Positions 9,500 to 19,366 of a stretch of DNA of 64,000 bases are shown here, piece by piece (within the stretch, counting starts at the first letter, position 1; each line of letters opens with the position of its first letter). The position numbers and the translations under genes were made by a program. The notes below the pieces were generated by a model. The model ran no database searches and was not told where the DNA came from. It saw nothing but the letters and a program-made list of their open reading frames with translations. Source of the stretch: Billgrantia bachuensis (GTDB lineage: Bacteria; Pseudomonadota; Gammaproteobacteria; Pseudomonadales; Halomonadaceae); NCBI RefSeq assembly GCF_011742165.1, contig NZ_JAAQTO010000002.1, positions 1 to 64,000 of the forward strand. The letters are read 5' to 3'.

Positions 9500-9520
9500 A
9501 TGTTATGCTATAACAATTTC
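9500..9520 (+). promoter_or_regulatory. Zur-like operator upstream of the COG0523 GTPase
   Basis: The stretch ATGTTATGCTATAACA plus ATTTC closely follows the Zur palindrome of gammaproteobacteria as I remember it (ATGTTATAATATAACAT). Only the two central bases differ over the first 16 positions. The inverted repeat core GTTAT-GCT-ATAAC is at 9502-9514. It ends 13 bp before the gene start, where a repressor could block transcription when zinc is ample. Confidence 0.65.
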
Positions 9521-9533
9521 CGACGGAGCTATC

Positions 9534-10586
9534 ATGAGCACAGCACCTCTCACTGGGATTCCTGTCCATCTCTTTACCGGCTTCCTTGGCAGCGGCAAGA
9601 CCACACTGATTCGCCGCTTGATCGAGCAGAAGCCGAAGGAGGAGCGCTGGGCGGTTCTGGTCAATGAGTTTGGCCAGATCGGCATCGACCAGGCCATGTT
9701 TGAGGCCCGTGACGATGTCATCGTGAAGGGGCTGCCCGGGGGCTGTCTGTGCTGCCAGCTGGCCTTTGTGCTACAGGCTACCCTGGTCAATCTGCTGCAC
9801 CGCCACCGGCCCGACCGGCTCATCATCGAGCCGTCCGGGCTCGGTCATCCTGCCGGTCTGCTCGATGTGCTGCGCGGAGAGGCCTTTGCCAATATCCTCG
9901 AACTGCGCGATGTCGTCGTGCTGCTCGATCCTGCCCGGCTCGACGATCCCCGCGCACGTGAGCATGAAACGTTCAACGACCAACTGGCCATGGCCGATGC
10001 AGTCGCATTGACCAAGAGCGATCGGGCAACACCTGAGCAGTTGACGGCAGCTCTACATCACGCCGAGTCATTGTGGCCAGCCAAGAAGTGGGTGACCGAG
10101 GTTGCCCACGGCGAACTGCCGATTTCCCTGCTGTTGATGAGTGGTCGTCACCGGGAGGGGGCGCCGCACAGCGTGAGCAGCGGGCACGATTCACTTCGCG
10201 ATGCGGCTCGACAGGTGGTAGTCCTGGATGGCTTCGACGAGGCTACGCCTCAGCCTGGAAAGCCGCTACAGCAGAGCGGCATGGCGCTTGGCTATCGTAC
10301 CCTGAGCTGGCGTTGGAGTGCCGAGGACGTCTTCGACCTCGACTGCTTGACCCAGGTGCTGGACCGCTTGCCATCCAGGCTGCGGCTGAAGGGAGTCTTG
10401 CATACCGATACGGGCTGGAGGCTGTACAACCGCGGAGACGGGGCGGCGAGCCTTACCACCAGTGCCTGGCGCAAGGACTCACGCCTGGAGTTGATCGCTG
10501 AAGCGGAACACATGCCGCCAAGCGAAGAGACTCTTGCTGCCCTTCAGGCGTGCCGTCTGCAGGGGCGGAAGGGCGAGGTGCAGTAA
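9534..10586 (+). CDS. CobW/COG0523-family GTPase, probable zinc metallochaperone
   Basis: A 350-aa G3E-family GTPase. Walker A GFLGSGKT is at residues 16-23, the family CxCC metal-binding motif GGCLCCQ is at 69-75 (C71, C73, C74), and a guanine-specificity TKSD motif lies near residue 160. A C-terminal CobW_C domain follows. COG0523 proteins deliver metals to target enzymes, and those under Zur control act in zinc scarcity. The Zur-like box just upstream supports the zinc role over a cobalamin role. No cobalamin or nitrile hydratase genes are nearby. The ATG at 9534 follows CGGAG and puts the GTPase fold at the N-terminus, although the frame is open further upstream. The gene converges on lpxH. 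Confidence 0.88.
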   Translation: MSTAPLTGIPVHLFTGFLGSGKTTLIRRLIEQKPKEERWAVLVNEFGQIGIDQAMFEARDDVIVKGLPGGCLCCQLAFVLQATLVNLLHRHRPDRLIIEPSGLGHPAGLLDVLRGEAFANILELRDVVVLLDPARLDDPRAREHETFNDQLAMADAVALTKSDRATPEQLTAALHHAESLWPAKKWVTEVAHGELPISLLLMSGRHREGAPHSVSSGHDSLRDAARQVVVLDGFDEATPQPGKPLQQSGMALGYRTLSWRWSAEDVFDLDCLTQVLDRLPSRLRLKGVLHTDTGWRLYNRGDGAASLTTSAWRKDSRLELIAEAEHMPPSEETLAALQACRLQGRKGEVQ

Positions 10587-10603
10587 GTAGTAAGTCGATG
10601 AGA

Positions 10604-11365
10604 CTACAGCGCGAACTGGCGCAGTACCGGGTCGCCGTCGGGGCCGATCTCGACTTCCCAGCCCTGGCCTGGCTGCCAGTCGCCCAGCACGATACGACGC
10701 GCGGGTTGCTCGTCGACTTCGAGTTCGTGAACGGCGGGGCGGTGAGTGTGGCCATGGATCAACGTCGTCACACCATGATCGCGCATGGTACGCACGACCT
10801 CTTCGGGCGTTACGTCCATGATGTCATCGGCCTTGTTGGACGTCGCTTCCCCCGACTGCTGGCGCAAGCTGGCGGCCAGCTTGATACGTTCGTCCAGCGG
10901 CATGGCGAGTATCTGTTCCTGCCAGGCCGGGTTGCGGGCCTGGCTGCGAAAGGCCATATAGGCCTCGTCGCGGGTGCACAGACTGTCGCCGTGCATGAGC
11001 AGGACCGGCTCGTCGGCGAAACGCAACACAGCCGGGTCGGTGACGAGCTTGGCGCCGGCCGCAGCAGCGAAGCGATGACCGAGCAGGAAGTCGCGGTTGC
11101 CGTGCATCAGGTAGATGGCCGTGCCGGCATCTGCCAGCTTGCGCAGTGCACCTGCCACGCGTATGGCCAGCGCAGCGTTGCCGCTGGGGTCCTGGTCGAC
11201 ATGATCGAGCAGGTCGTCACCAATCCAGGCTTCGAAGAAGTCACCCAGGATGTAGAGTGCAGCGGCGTCTTGGGCGCGCCTGTCGAGCCAGCCGAGAAAG
11301 CCTTCGGTGACGTCGGGAGCGCTGGGGTGCAGATGCAGATCGGAAATCAGCAGGGTGGTGGTCAT
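10604..11365 (-). CDS. lpxH: UDP-2,3-diacylglucosamine diphosphatase LpxH
   Basis: A 253-aa calcineurin-like metallophosphoesterase. The metal-binding motifs are visible in order: D9-x-H11 in [18 protein letters not shown] from residue 41, GNRD near 125, and two later histidine motifs including IHGHTHRP. LpxH hydrolyses UDP-2,3-diacylglucosamine to lipid X and UMP, the fourth step of lipid A synthesis, at the inner face of the cytoplasmic membrane. The length is close to the 240 aa of E. coli. It lies downstream of ppiB on the same strand, and the E. coli chromosome also has ppiB-lpxH in this order. Confidence 0.95.
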   Translation of the reverse strand: MTTTLLISDLHLHPSAPDVTEGFLGWLDRRAQDAAALYILGDFFEAWIGDDLLDHVDQDPSGNAALAIRVAGALRKLADAGTAIYLMHGNRDFLLGHRFAAAAGAKLVTDPAVLRFADEPVLLMHGDSLCTRDEAYMAFRSQARNPAWQEQILAMPLDERIKLAASLRQQSGEATSNKADDIMDVTPEEVVRTMRDHGVTTLIHGHTHRPAVHELEVDEQPARRIVLGDWQPGQGWEVEIGPDGDPVLRQFAL

Positions 11366-11456
11366 GGCCGTGTCTCATTGGCTCGGGTCGAACGAAAGGG
11401 CTCGCACAGAGCCTCGCGGCTGCACGCCCTTGCGCAGGGCGTGCAGACAGGTGGGT

Positions 11457-11966
11457 TCAGCTGTCGCTGGACTCGTCCTTGATATAGGCACGCTTGATGA
11501 TCACGTCCTCGGCGGGTACGTCGGCGTGCATGCCGCGGCGCGTGGTTTCCACTGCCGTGATGCGCTCGATCACGTCCATGCCCTCGACTACCTCGCCGAA
11601 CACGCAGTAGCCCCAGCCCTGGATCGACTTGCCGCTATGGTTGAGGAAATCGTTGTCGGCCACGTTGATGAAGAACTGCGCGGTGGCGGAGTGGGGGTCC
11701 TGGGTGCGGGCCATGGCCAGGGTGCCGGTAAGATTCTTCAGCCCGTTGTCGGCTTCGTTTTCGATCGGGTCGCGTGTGGGCTTCTGGTTGAAGTCCTGGT
11801 CGAAGCCACCGCCCTGGATCATGAAGCCCGGGATGACGCGATGGAAGAGCGTGCCGTCGAAGTGCCCGTCGCGCACATACTGCTCGAAATTGGCTGCGGT
11901 CTTGGGCGCCTGGTCATGGTTGAGGGCAATGGCGATGTCGCCGAAGCTGGTCTCGAGAATAATCAT
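11457..11966 (-). CDS. ppiB: cytoplasmic cyclophilin-type peptidyl-prolyl isomerase
   Basis: A 169-aa cyclophilin with the motifs [13 protein letters not shown] (active-site Arg), GTLAMAR and [15 protein letters not shown]. There is no signal peptide, so this is the cytoplasmic PpiB type. A TTG at 11984 could extend the protein by six residues, but the ATG at 11966 has AGGAAA just upstream and matches the family N-terminus ([11 protein letters not shown]). It is transcribed towards lpxH with a 91-nt gap, and divergently from glnS. Confidence 0.95.
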   Translation of the reverse strand: MIILETSFGDIAIALNHDQAPKTAANFEQYVRDGHFDGTLFHRVIPGFMIQGGGFDQDFNQKPTRDPIENEADNGLKNLTGTLAMARTQDPHSATAQFFINVADNDFLNHSGKSIQGWGYCVFGEVVEGMDVIERITAVETTRRGMHADVPAEDVIIKRAYIKDESSDS

Positions 11967-11996
11967 CGAAGTTTTCCTGTCCAAAAGGAGCGCGCC

Positions 11997-12027
11997 TTGG
12001 CGCCGTGCATGGGCGTGGCGTTATAAT
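11997..12027 (+). promoter_or_regulatory. candidate glnS promoter
   Basis: A perfect TATAAT at 12022-12027 has a weak TTGGCG (11997-12002) 19 bp upstream. The spacing is longer than ideal. It lies about 95 bp before the glnS start in the ppiB-glnS divergent region. Confidence 0.45.
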
Positions 12028-12120
12028 AGCGGTTTTGCATCGATGCGCGAAGCGCGTCGGGCCATCGTATCCGAGGCCCTTTTCCGATTCGCGATCCAAC
12101 CAGAGGTTTGCCGCAACGAC

Positions 12121-13800
12121 ATGAGCACCGAAAACGCCAGTGCGCCGAATTTCATTCGTAACCAGATCCACGACGAGATCGAGGCCGGCCGTGCCGGCAA
12201 GGTCGTCACTCGCTTCCCGCCGGAGCCCAACGGCTTCCTGCATGTGGGGCACGCCAAGTCGATCTGTCTGAACTTCGGACTGGCCGAGCAGTTTGGTGGG
12301 GATTGTCACCTGCGCTTCGACGATACCAATCCGGCCAAGGAAGAGCAGGCCTACATCGATGCCATCAAGGCGGACGTCAGCTGGCTCGGCTTCGAGTGGG
12401 CCGGTTCGGTGCGCTATGCCTCCGATTACTTCGATCAGCTCTACGCCTGGGCGCAGCACCTGATTCGCGAGGGCAAGGCCTACGTCGACGACCTCTCGCC
12501 CGACGAGATCCGCGAGTACCGCGGTACCCTGACCGAGCCCGGCAGGCCGAGCCCATATCGTGATCGTAGCGCCGAGGAGAGTCTCGATCTGCTCGAGCGC
12601 ATGCGTGCTGGCGAGTTCAACGAAGGTGAGCGGGTGCTGCGGGCCAGGATCGACATGGCTTCGCCTAACATCAACCTGCGCGACCCGATCCTCTACCGTA
12701 TTCGCCACGCCCATCACCATCAGACCGGCGACAAGTGGAAGATCTACCCCTCCTACGATTTCACTCACGGTCAGTCGGATGCCATCGAGGGCGTGACCCA
12801 CTCGATCTGCACGCTGGAGTTCGAGGATCACCGTCCGCTCTACGAGTGGTTCCTCGACAACCTGCCGGTGCCGGCCAAGCCGCGTCAGATCGAGTTCGCG
12901 CGGCTCAACATGAACTACACCCTCACGTCCAAGCGCAAGCTCAAGCTGCTGGTGGACGAGGGCATCGTCGACGGCTGGGACGACCCGCGCATGCCGACCA
13001 TTTCCGGCATGCGCCGGCGCGGCTATACGCCGGCTTCCATCCGCAAGTTCTGCGAGATGATCGGCGTGACCCGTGCCGACGGCGGCCTGGTCGACATCGC
13101 CATGCTGTATCACGCCATCCGTTCCGACCTAGAGGACAACGCGCCGCGGGCCATGTGCGTGCTGAAGCCTCTCAAGGTGGTGCTGACCAACGTTGCCGAG
13201 GACTTCGAGGAGGTCTACGAGGTGCCGGGGCATCCGGCGCGTGACGACATGCCGGTACGCCGGGTGCCGTTCACGCGCGAACTCTATATCGACCAGGACG
13301 ACTTCATGGAGGAGCCGCCGAAGAAGTTCTTCCGCCTGGCCCCGGGGCAGGAGGTGCGCCTGCGCAACTCCTACGTGATCCGCTGCGACGAGGTGGTCAA
13401 GGACAGCGCCGGCGAGATCGCCGAGCTGCGCTGCTCGGTAGATTTCGATACCCTCGGCAAGAACCCCGAAGGGCGCAAGGTCAAGGGCGTGATCCACTGG
13501 GTCAGCGCGGCCCATGCGGTACCCATGGAGGTGCGCCTCTACGACAACCTGTTCCTGGTCGAGCAACCGGACAAGGACAAGGATGCCGACTTCCTCGAGC
13601 ATCTCAACCCCGAATCGCTGCAGGTCTGCCAGGCCATGGGCGAGCCGAGCCTGGCCGATGCGGCCCCCGAATCGCGCTTCCAGTTCGAGCGCGTAGGCTA
13701 CTTCTGTGCCGACCGCCACGCTTGTCGCGACGGCAAGCGGGTATTCAACCGTACCGTTGGACTCAAGGACAGTTGGGCAAAGATACAGAAGAAGGGCTGA
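12121..13800 (+). CDS. glnS: glutaminyl-tRNA synthetase
   Basis: A 559-aa class I synthetase that charges tRNA-Gln directly (E. coli 554 aa). The HIGH motif is HVGH at residues 41-44 within [15 protein letters not shown]. The KMSKS-like loop is LTSKRKL, in the form usual for GlnRS, and an anticodon-binding beta-barrel region follows. The frame remains open far upstream, over ppiB on the other strand. The ATG at 12121 aligns with the family N-terminus. cysS starts one base after its stop codon, so the two synthetase genes are almost certainly one transcript. Confidence 0.97.
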   Translation: MSTENASAPNFIRNQIHDEIEAGRAGKVVTRFPPEPNGFLHVGHAKSICLNFGLAEQFGGDCHLRFDDTNPAKEEQAYIDAIKADVSWLGFEWAGSVRYASDYFDQLYAWAQHLIREGKAYVDDLSPDEIREYRGTLTEPGRPSPYRDRSAEESLDLLERMRAGEFNEGERVLRARIDMASPNINLRDPILYRIRHAHHHQTGDKWKIYPSYDFTHGQSDAIEGVTHSICTLEFEDHRPLYEWFLDNLPVPAKPRQIEFARLNMNYTLTSKRKLKLLVDEGIVDGWDDPRMPTISGMRRRGYTPASIRKFCEMIGVTRADGGLVDIAMLYHAIRSDLEDNAPRAMCVLKPLKVVLTNVAEDFEEVYEVPGHPARDDMPVRRVPFTRELYIDQDDFMEEPPKKFFRLAPGQEVRLRNSYVIRCDEVVKDSAGEIAELRCSVDFDTLGKNPEGRKVKGVIHWVSAAHAVPMEVRLYDNLFLVEQPDKDKDADFLEHLNPESLQVCQAMGEPSLADAAPESRFQFERVGYFCADRHACRDGKRVFNRTVGLKDSWAKIQKKG

Positions 13801-13801
13801 C

Positions 13802-15211
13802 ATGCAGATTTACAATACGCTGACGCGGCGCAAGGAGACATTCACACCGATCGAGCCGGGCAAGGTGCGAATGTACGTTTGCGGCATGACCGTCTACGAC
13901 TACTGCCACCTGGGCCATGCCCGGGTGATGGTGGCGTTCGACGTGGTGACCCGCTATCTGCGCTGGCGTGATTATGACGTCACCTACGTGCGCAACATCA
14001 CCGACATCGATGACAAGATACTCAAGCGCGCCGACGAGAATGGCGAGAGCATCGCTGCGTTGACCGAGCGAATGATCGATGCCATGCACGAGGACGAGGC
14101 ACGCCTCGGTGTGCTGCGCCCGGATCAGGAGCCGCGTGCCACCGGGCACGTGCCCGAGATCATCGCCATGGTCAAGACGTTGATCGACAAGGGGTACGCC
14201 TACCCGGCCGTCAACGGCGACGTCTACTACCGGGTACGCAAGTTCGAGGGGTACGGCAAGCTCAACAATCGCAACCTCGACGAGATGCGCGCGGGCGCGC
14301 GGGTGGGGGTCGATGAGCATAAGGAGGACCCGCTCGACTTCGTACTGTGGAAGGCGGCCAAGCCGGGAGAGGCGAGCTGGCCCTCGCCATGGGGCGAAGG
14401 ACGCCCCGGTTGGCACATCGAGTGCTCGGCGATGTCGACCTGCTGCCTGGGCGAAACCTTCGACATTCATGGCGGCGGGCCGGACCTGACCTTCCCGCAC
14501 CACGAGAACGAGATCGCCCAGTCCGAGGCGGCCACCGGCAAGCCCTACGTGAATACCTGGATGCACGCCGGCGCGGTGCGAGTGGACCAGGAGAAGATGT
14601 CCAAGTCATTGGGCAATTTCTTCACCATCCGCGAGGTGCTCGAGGTTCACGACCCCGAGGTGGTGCGCTACCTGCTGGTGGCGAGCCACTATCGCAGCCC
14701 GATCAACTATGCCCCGGATTCGCTGGCCGAGGCGCGCAAGTCGCTGGAGCGGTTCTATACCGCTCTCGCAGGGCTGGACCTGGAGAGCGGAGAGCAGCCT
14801 GGCCAAAGTCAGGTCGACGGCCGCTTCGCGGAGCGCTTCACCGCCGCCATGGATGACGATTTCAATACGGCCGAGGCGCTCTCGGTGCTGTTCGAGCTGG
14901 CGCGTGAACTGAACCGTGCAAAGAAAGAGGCACCGGCTCTCGCGCCAGGCCTGGCACATGAGCTGCGCCGCCTGGGTGGTGTGCTGGGGCTGTTCGACCA
15001 GGATCCGCAGGCCTTTCTCAAGGGCGACCAGGCGGCGCTGCCGCTGTCCGAAACCGAGATTGAGGCGCGCATCGCCCAGCGGGCCGCAGCCAAGCAGGCC
15101 AGGGACTTCGCCAAGGCCGATGCTATTCGCGACGAACTCGCCGCACTCGGCATCGTGCTCAAGGACGCGCGCGAGGGCACGAGCTGGATCTTCGAATCGC
15201 CCAGACAGTGA
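13802..15211 (+). CDS. cysS: cysteinyl-tRNA synthetase
   Basis: A 469-aa class I synthetase. The zinc ligand Cys27 is in YVCGMTVYD, the HIGH motif is HLGH at 36-39 and the KMSKS motif is intact (KMSKSLGNF). Further zinc ligands are visible in ECSAMS and FPHHENE. The usual length is about 460 aa. The ATG at 13802 lies one nucleotide after the glnS stop. The intrinsic terminator at 15231-15254 closes the glnS-cysS unit. Confidence 0.97.
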   Translation: MQIYNTLTRRKETFTPIEPGKVRMYVCGMTVYDYCHLGHARVMVAFDVVTRYLRWRDYDVTYVRNITDIDDKILKRADENGESIAALTERMIDAMHEDEARLGVLRPDQEPRATGHVPEIIAMVKTLIDKGYAYPAVNGDVYYRVRKFEGYGKLNNRNLDEMRAGARVGVDEHKEDPLDFVLWKAAKPGEASWPSPWGEGRPGWHIECSAMSTCCLGETFDIHGGGPDLTFPHHENEIAQSEAATGKPYVNTWMHAGAVRVDQEKMSKSLGNFFTIREVLEVHDPEVVRYLLVASHYRSPINYAPDSLAEARKSLERFYTALAGLDLESGEQPGQSQVDGRFAERFTAAMDDDFNTAEALSVLFELARELNRAKKEAPALAPGLAHELRRLGGVLGLFDQDPQAFLKGDQAALPLSETEIEARIAQRAAAKQARDFAKADAIRDELAALGIVLKDAREGTSWIFESPRQ

Positions 15212-15230
15212 GACCGTTCGTATCGTCATT

Positions 15231-15254
15231 CGCCCGGCCTCGGCCGGGCGTTTT
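15231..15254 (+). terminator. rho-independent terminator between cysS and DUF1853 gene
   Basis: CGCCCGGC and GCCGGGCG pair perfectly around CTCG and are followed by TTTT. It lies between convergent genes, ending 9 nt before the DUF1853 stop, and mainly serves cysS. Confidence 0.8.
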
Positions 15255-15263
15255 CGTTCGTAC

Positions 15264-16253
15264 TCAGGTGACGGGGCGTGGGCGCGGAGGCAGCGGTATC
15301 TGCAGTGGCCAGCTGTCATCCACGACGAAAAGACGGCGATGCCGGTTGGCTGGGCCGCTAGGGGCGAGCAGCGCGATCTGAACCGGAGAGGCGGGGCGCG
15401 AAAAGTGCTGCGCCAGGCGGGCTTCGACGTCGCGCAGTGGCAGGAATGCCTCGTCCCGTGGCAGTGCCAGCCAGTGTGGTTTTACCAGCCAGGCGGCGCG
15501 AGTCTGGCGTGCCAGGCCATCGCGCAGCCGCCGCCAATCGCGCCAGTACAACCAATGGCCGCGTAGGTGCTCGGGCGCTGCCTCGTGTGGCGGGGGGATG
15601 GGCGACTGCCAAGGGTAGAAGAGCACGCCCGGGATCGCCAACTGGGGCCGGATGTTGGCCTCGGGAGCGGGGCCGATATCGCGTGGTTGGGTATGCTGCC
15701 GGATCGTCAGGCGGGTCTCGAGCCGCTCGGTCAAGCGCAGTTGATGACGATCCAGGTGCTCGCGCTTGGTGGCCAGGCTGTCGGCGCCGCCGGGGCCGAT
15801 CCAGCGTGCTTGATCATTGACCGCTCCGGGGCCTTCCGCTAGTCCCAGATAAAACTTGATGGCCACTTCGAGGTGCACTGGCGTCGGGTCGTCGCGTCGC
15901 CGATAGAGCAGGTCGAGCTCGCCCAGTGTGCGCTTGCCTTGATGTATGCGCAGGTTATTGGCCAGCAGGCGGGTATCTGGGGCAGTATCGAGCAGATACT
16001 GCCACAGGCGTTCATGGTAATGCCCCATGCGGCCATCGACGGTACTGCCCACACGACGTTCCAACGCCTGAGGTGTGGCTTCGAGTTCGTCGAAATAGGC
16101 GTGCAAGCGATGCTCCGTCAGGCCCAGGGTCGCGCGGGTGGGGCGCCCGGGCCAGGGAGTGGCGAGCAGGTCGGGGGCCAGCACGATCCAGGCCAGATCG
16201 CGCACCAGCGGATGATGGCAGCGGGCAAGCAGGGCGGCATCGTCCTCGGACAT
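15264..16253 (-). CDS. DUF1853 family protein
   Basis: A 329-aa soluble protein that resembles the DUF1853 family, which has no established function. It has no signal peptide or membrane segment. The conserved-looking middle stretch includes RLWQYLLDT, LGELDLLYR and HLEVAIKFYLG. The acidic residues and lysine in GELDLL...HLEVAIKFY resemble the D...ExK arrangement of PD-(D/E)xK nuclease folds, which is my inference and untested. It is divergent from osmF across a 93-bp promoter region and convergent with cysS. The ATG at 16253 is the first reasonable start. Confidence 0.75.
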   Translation of the reverse strand: MSEDDAALLARCHHPLVRDLAWIVLAPDLLATPWPGRPTRATLGLTEHRLHAYFDELEATPQALERRVGSTVDGRMGHYHERLWQYLLDTAPDTRLLANNLRIHQGKRTLGELDLLYRRRDDPTPVHLEVAIKFYLGLAEGPGAVNDQARWIGPGGADSLATKREHLDRHQLRLTERLETRLTIRQHTQPRDIGPAPEANIRPQLAIPGVLFYPWQSPIPPPHEAAPEHLRGHWLYWRDWRRLRDGLARQTRAAWLVKPHWLALPRDEAFLPLRDVEARLAQHFSRPASPVQIALLAPSGPANRHRRLFVVDDSWPLQIPLPPRPRPVT

Positions 16254-16286
16254 GGTGGGGATGTGGCTCCGCGTTGAGATCCGGGT

Positions 16287-16316
16287 CTGACAGTCAAACT
16301 GTACACGCCTTATACT
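16287..16316 (+). promoter_or_regulatory. promoter and palindrome upstream of osmF
   Basis: CTGACA (16287-16292) and TATACT (16311-16316) are separated by 18 bp, 30 bp before the osmF ATG. The perfect palindrome ACAGT-CAA-ACTGT (16290-16302) sits between them and would be a natural operator. In E. coli the osmF operon depends on sigmaS, and TATACT also fits a sigmaS -10. Confidence 0.55.
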
Positions 16317-16346
16317 CTACTGACATTCACAACGGATGGTGGTGAT

Positions 16347-17258
16347 ATGAAACGCTCCTTGTCCGGCCTGGCGGCGCTGGCTGCCGGTTCTCTGCTGCTC
16401 GCAACCGTTGCGCAGGCCAATGATCCGGTAACGGTCGCCTCCAAAATCGATACCGAGGGCTCGGTATTGGGTCAATTGATCATTCAACGACTGCAGCAGG
16501 GCGGGATCGAAACCGAAGATAGGCTGCAGCTCGGCGCCACGAACATCGTGCGCCAGGCGTTAATGAGCGGTGAGATCGACCTCTATCCCGAATACACCGG
16601 AAACGGTGCCTTCTTCTTCGACATGGCCGACAGCGACGTCTGGCACGATGCCGAGCGTGCCTTTGATACGGTACGTGAGCGAGATGCCGAGAATGGCCTG
16701 GTATGGCTGACGCCGGCACAGGCCAACAATACCTGGGCCATGAGCGTGCGCGGTGATCTGGCCCGCGAGCATGGCCTCGAAACCCTCGAGGATCTGGCCG
16801 AGTACCTCGACGACGGGGGGGAATTCAAGTTTGCCGCCAGTGCCGAGTTCGTCGAGTCGGAGCAGGCGCTGCCGGCCTTCCAGCAGGCCTATGGCTTCGA
16901 GCTTTCGCAGGATCAGTTGCTGGTGTTGTCCGGTGGCAATACCGCCGCCACCATGCGTGCCGCCGCGCAGCAGACCAGCGGCGTGAATGGCGCCATGACC
17001 TACGGCACCGATGGCGGCCTCAAAGCGTTGGATCTGGTAGTACTGGAGGATACGCTCGGCGTGCAGCCGGTCTACCAGCCAGCGCCAGTGGTGCGACAGG
17101 AGGTGCTCGATGCGCACCCGGAGATCGCCGAGCTTCTCGAACCATTGTTCCAGTCGCTCGACCTCGAGACGCTACAGGAGCTCAATGGCCTGGTGGCGGT
17201 GGAGGGCCTCGACCCGAGCCAGGTCGCCGAAGAGTATCTGACCGGCCTGCAGGACTGA
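16347..17258 (+). CDS. osmF: osmoprotectant ABC transporter, periplasmic binding protein (OsmF/YehZ type)
   Basis: A 303-aa substrate-binding protein with a signal peptide, probably cleaved after AQA at residue 24. The mature part has OpuAC-family features (ASKIDTEGSVLGQLI, GEIDLYPEYTGNG, TYGTDGGL). Length and gene order match E. coli osmF-yehY-yehX-yehW exactly (E. coli OsmF 305 aa). The E. coli system transports glycine betaine with low affinity and is induced by osmotic stress and stationary phase. The true ligand in this organism, probably betaine, choline or a relative, is inferred only. Confidence 0.88.
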   Translation: MKRSLSGLAALAAGSLLLATVAQANDPVTVASKIDTEGSVLGQLIIQRLQQGGIETEDRLQLGATNIVRQALMSGEIDLYPEYTGNGAFFFDMADSDVWHDAERAFDTVRERDAENGLVWLTPAQANNTWAMSVRGDLAREHGLETLEDLAEYLDDGGEFKFAASAEFVESEQALPAFQQAYGFELSQDQLLVLSGGNTAATMRAAAQQTSGVNGAMTYGTDGGLKALDLVVLEDTLGVQPVYQPAPVVRQEVLDAHPEIAELLEPLFQSLDLETLQELNGLVAVEGLDPSQVAEEYLTGLQD

Positions 17259-17261
17259 CGC

Positions 17262-18428
17262 GTGGGTGAGGGCAGGCAACGTACCAACTGGGTACTGTTG
17301 AGTCTGATGCTGTCCGCCGTGGCTGCGTGGCTCACACTCGATGCAGTGAGCGTGGCGCCCAATCGGATCGTGCCCGGTTCCGCCTATACGGCACGGGAAG
17401 TCATGGACGGCTGGCCGGCTCTGCTGTTGGCCCTGCCGATGCTCGCCGTAGCGGTGCTGGCCTGGCAACCGACCCGCAAGGGGCTGCGGTTGGCGCTGGT
17501 GGCCGTGGTGGCGCTGTTGACGCTGTTGCCGCTGTGGCTTTCGGCGGCGACGGCGGTCCTGGTGGAGTCCGACATGCCCCGGGCGCGTGTCGGCATCGGC
17601 TCCGCCTTGTGGCTGTTGCTGTTCCTGCTGCTGCTGGCGCTGATCGAGCTGCGCACGCGGCTGGGGCTATCGCGGCCCATGGGCTGGCTGCTGTTGGTGC
17701 CGATGGGAGCGGGTTGGTGGCTGGCGCTCACACTATGGCTGGAGCCGCTGGCACTGCTGCGCGAGTACCAGGCCCGCAGTGATCAGTTCATCACTGCCCT
17801 GGCCATGCATCTGGTACTGGTTGGCGCCGCGGTAGGCGCCAGCCTGGTGCTGGCCTCGTTGCTGGCCTTGGCCATGCGTCGGCATGCCGGTATCAGGCGA
17901 GCAGGATTCGGCGTGCTCAACTTCCTTCAAACCATTCCCAGCCTGGCATTGTTCGGTCTGCTGCTGGCACCGCTCGCCTGGCTCGGCTCCCGCATCGACT
18001 GGTTATCAGCCATCGGCGTGAGCGGCATCGGCTGGGCGCCGGCTTTCCTGGCACTGCTCGGCTACAGCCTGCTGCCGATGGTGCGCAACATACACGTAGC
18101 GCTGGAAGAGGTGGACCCGGCAGTGGTCGAGTCGGCCCGCGGCATGGGCATGAACCGAAGTCAGGTGTTCCTGCAGGTGCGCCTTCCGCTGGCCTTGCCG
18201 GTGGTGCTCGAAGGGATACGCATCACCACGGTCCAGGCTATCGGTCTCACGGCGGTGGCGGCGCTGATCGGTGCCGGGGGGCTTGGGACCTTCATCTTCC
18301 AGGGGCTGGGGCAGGCGGCCATGGACATGGTCTTGCTCGGTGCCTTGCCGATCATCGGTCTGGCGCTGATGGCCGACGCGCTGTTCGGTTCCCTGAGTGA
18401 ACGTCTTCGTCCCGGAGGGGCCGCATGA
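17262..18428 (+). CDS. yehY: osmoprotectant ABC transporter permease (YehY type)
   Basis: A 388-aa permease. The first half has several hydrophobic segments outside the usual ABC permease fold. The second half (about 170-388) is a standard OpuCB-like permease with the coupling-loop motif ESARGMGMNRSQVFLQVRLPLALP. This extended architecture and length match E. coli YehY (385 aa), not the short OpuCB type. It starts at GTG (17262), three bases after the osmF stop, and overlaps yehX by ATGA. Confidence 0.88.
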   Translation: MGEGRQRTNWVLLSLMLSAVAAWLTLDAVSVAPNRIVPGSAYTAREVMDGWPALLLALPMLAVAVLAWQPTRKGLRLALVAVVALLTLLPLWLSAATAVLVESDMPRARVGIGSALWLLLFLLLLALIELRTRLGLSRPMGWLLLVPMGAGWWLALTLWLEPLALLREYQARSDQFITALAMHLVLVGAAVGASLVLASLLALAMRRHAGIRRAGFGVLNFLQTIPSLALFGLLLAPLAWLGSRIDWLSAIGVSGIGWAPAFLALLGYSLLPMVRNIHVALEEVDPAVVESARGMGMNRSQVFLQVRLPLALPVVLEGIRITTVQAIGLTAVAALIGAGGLGTFIFQGLGQAAMDMVLLGALPIIGLALMADALFGSLSERLRPGGAA

Positions 18429-19366
18429 TCGAATTGTTCGACGTGACCAAGCGCTTCGGCAACGACACCGCCGTCGACGGAATCTCGCTGCGCATCGAGA
18501 AGGGCGAGCTGTGCGCGCTGGTCGGTACTTCGGGCTGCGGCAAGTCGACCACCCTGCGCATGATCAACCGGCTGATCGAGCACGATGGAGGCGAAATCCA
18601 TCTGGACGGCCAGCCGGTGCGCAACTTCGACGAGGTGACGCTTCGCCGGCGCATCGGCTACGTCATCCAGAGTACCGGTCTGTTTCCGCACTGGACGGTA
18701 GCTCGCAATATTGGCCTGGTACCGCGCCTGCTCAAGTGGCCCAAGGGGCGTGTGCGTGAGCGTGTCGAGGAACTGATGCAACTGTTGGGGTTGCCGGTAG
18801 CGGAATTCGCCGACAAGTACCCACGCCAGCTCTCCGGCGGCCAGGCGCAGCGTGTGGGCGTGGCCCGGGCGCTGGCCGCAGACCCCGATATCCTGCTGAT
18901 GGACGAGCCGTTCGGCGCGCTGGATCCCATCACCCGTGAGACATTGCAGCATGAAATGCGTGAGCTGCAGGCGCGGCTGCACAAGACCATCGTCTTCGTC
19001 ACTCATGACATGGACGAGGCGCTGGCACTGGCCGACCGGCTGGTGGTGATGCACCAGGGCCGGGTCGTGCAGCAGGGCAGACCGATCGAGCTGCTGCACG
19101 ACCCGGTCAATCCCTTCGTCGAATCGCTGCTGGGTGGCATGGACCGCGGCCTCAAGGAGGCGGCGCTGATCCGCGTCAGTGAGCGCATGCTGCCGCTGGG
19201 GCCGCGCCTGCTGGCCAGCGAGCGGATTGCCTATGGCGCGTCGCTGAGCCAGGCCCTGTCGGTCATGCTGTGGCACCAGGTGGATCGCCTGACGGTAGTC
19301 GACGAGGAGGACATTCCCATCGGCGAGTTGTCGCTGCGCCGCCTGCTCGGGGCCAAGGCGTCATGA
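18425..19366 (+). CDS. yehX: osmoprotectant ABC transporter ATP-binding protein (YehX type)
   Basis: A 313-aa ABC ATPase with Walker A GTSGCGKST (about residues 35-43), the signature LSGGQAQRVG, Walker B ILLMDEPFGALDP and the H-loop VTHDMDEA. The C-terminal extension of some 80 residues resembles a degenerate CBS-type region found in this subfamily. It energises the YehY/YehW permeases. It overlaps both neighbours by four bases (ATGA), which points to tight translational coupling. Confidence 0.9.
   Translation: MIELFDVTKRFGNDTAVDGISLRIEKGELCALVGTSGCGKSTTLRMINRLIEHDGGEIHLDGQPVRNFDEVTLRRRIGYVIQSTGLFPHWTVARNIGLVPRLLKWPKGRVRERVEELMQLLGLPVAEFADKYPRQLSGGQAQRVGVARALAADPDILLMDEPFGALDPITRETLQHEMRELQARLHKTIVFVTHDMDEALALADRLVVMHQGRVVQQGRPIELLHDPVNPFVESLLGGMDRGLKEAALIRVSERMLPLGPRLLASERIAYGASLSQALSVMLWHQVDRLTVVDEEDIPIGELSLRRLLGAKAS

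Noticed and set aside
11629-12120. An upstream extension of the glnS reading frame.
   Set aside because: It would overlap ppiB on the other strand and adds sequence absent from GlnRS. The start at 12121 fits the family.
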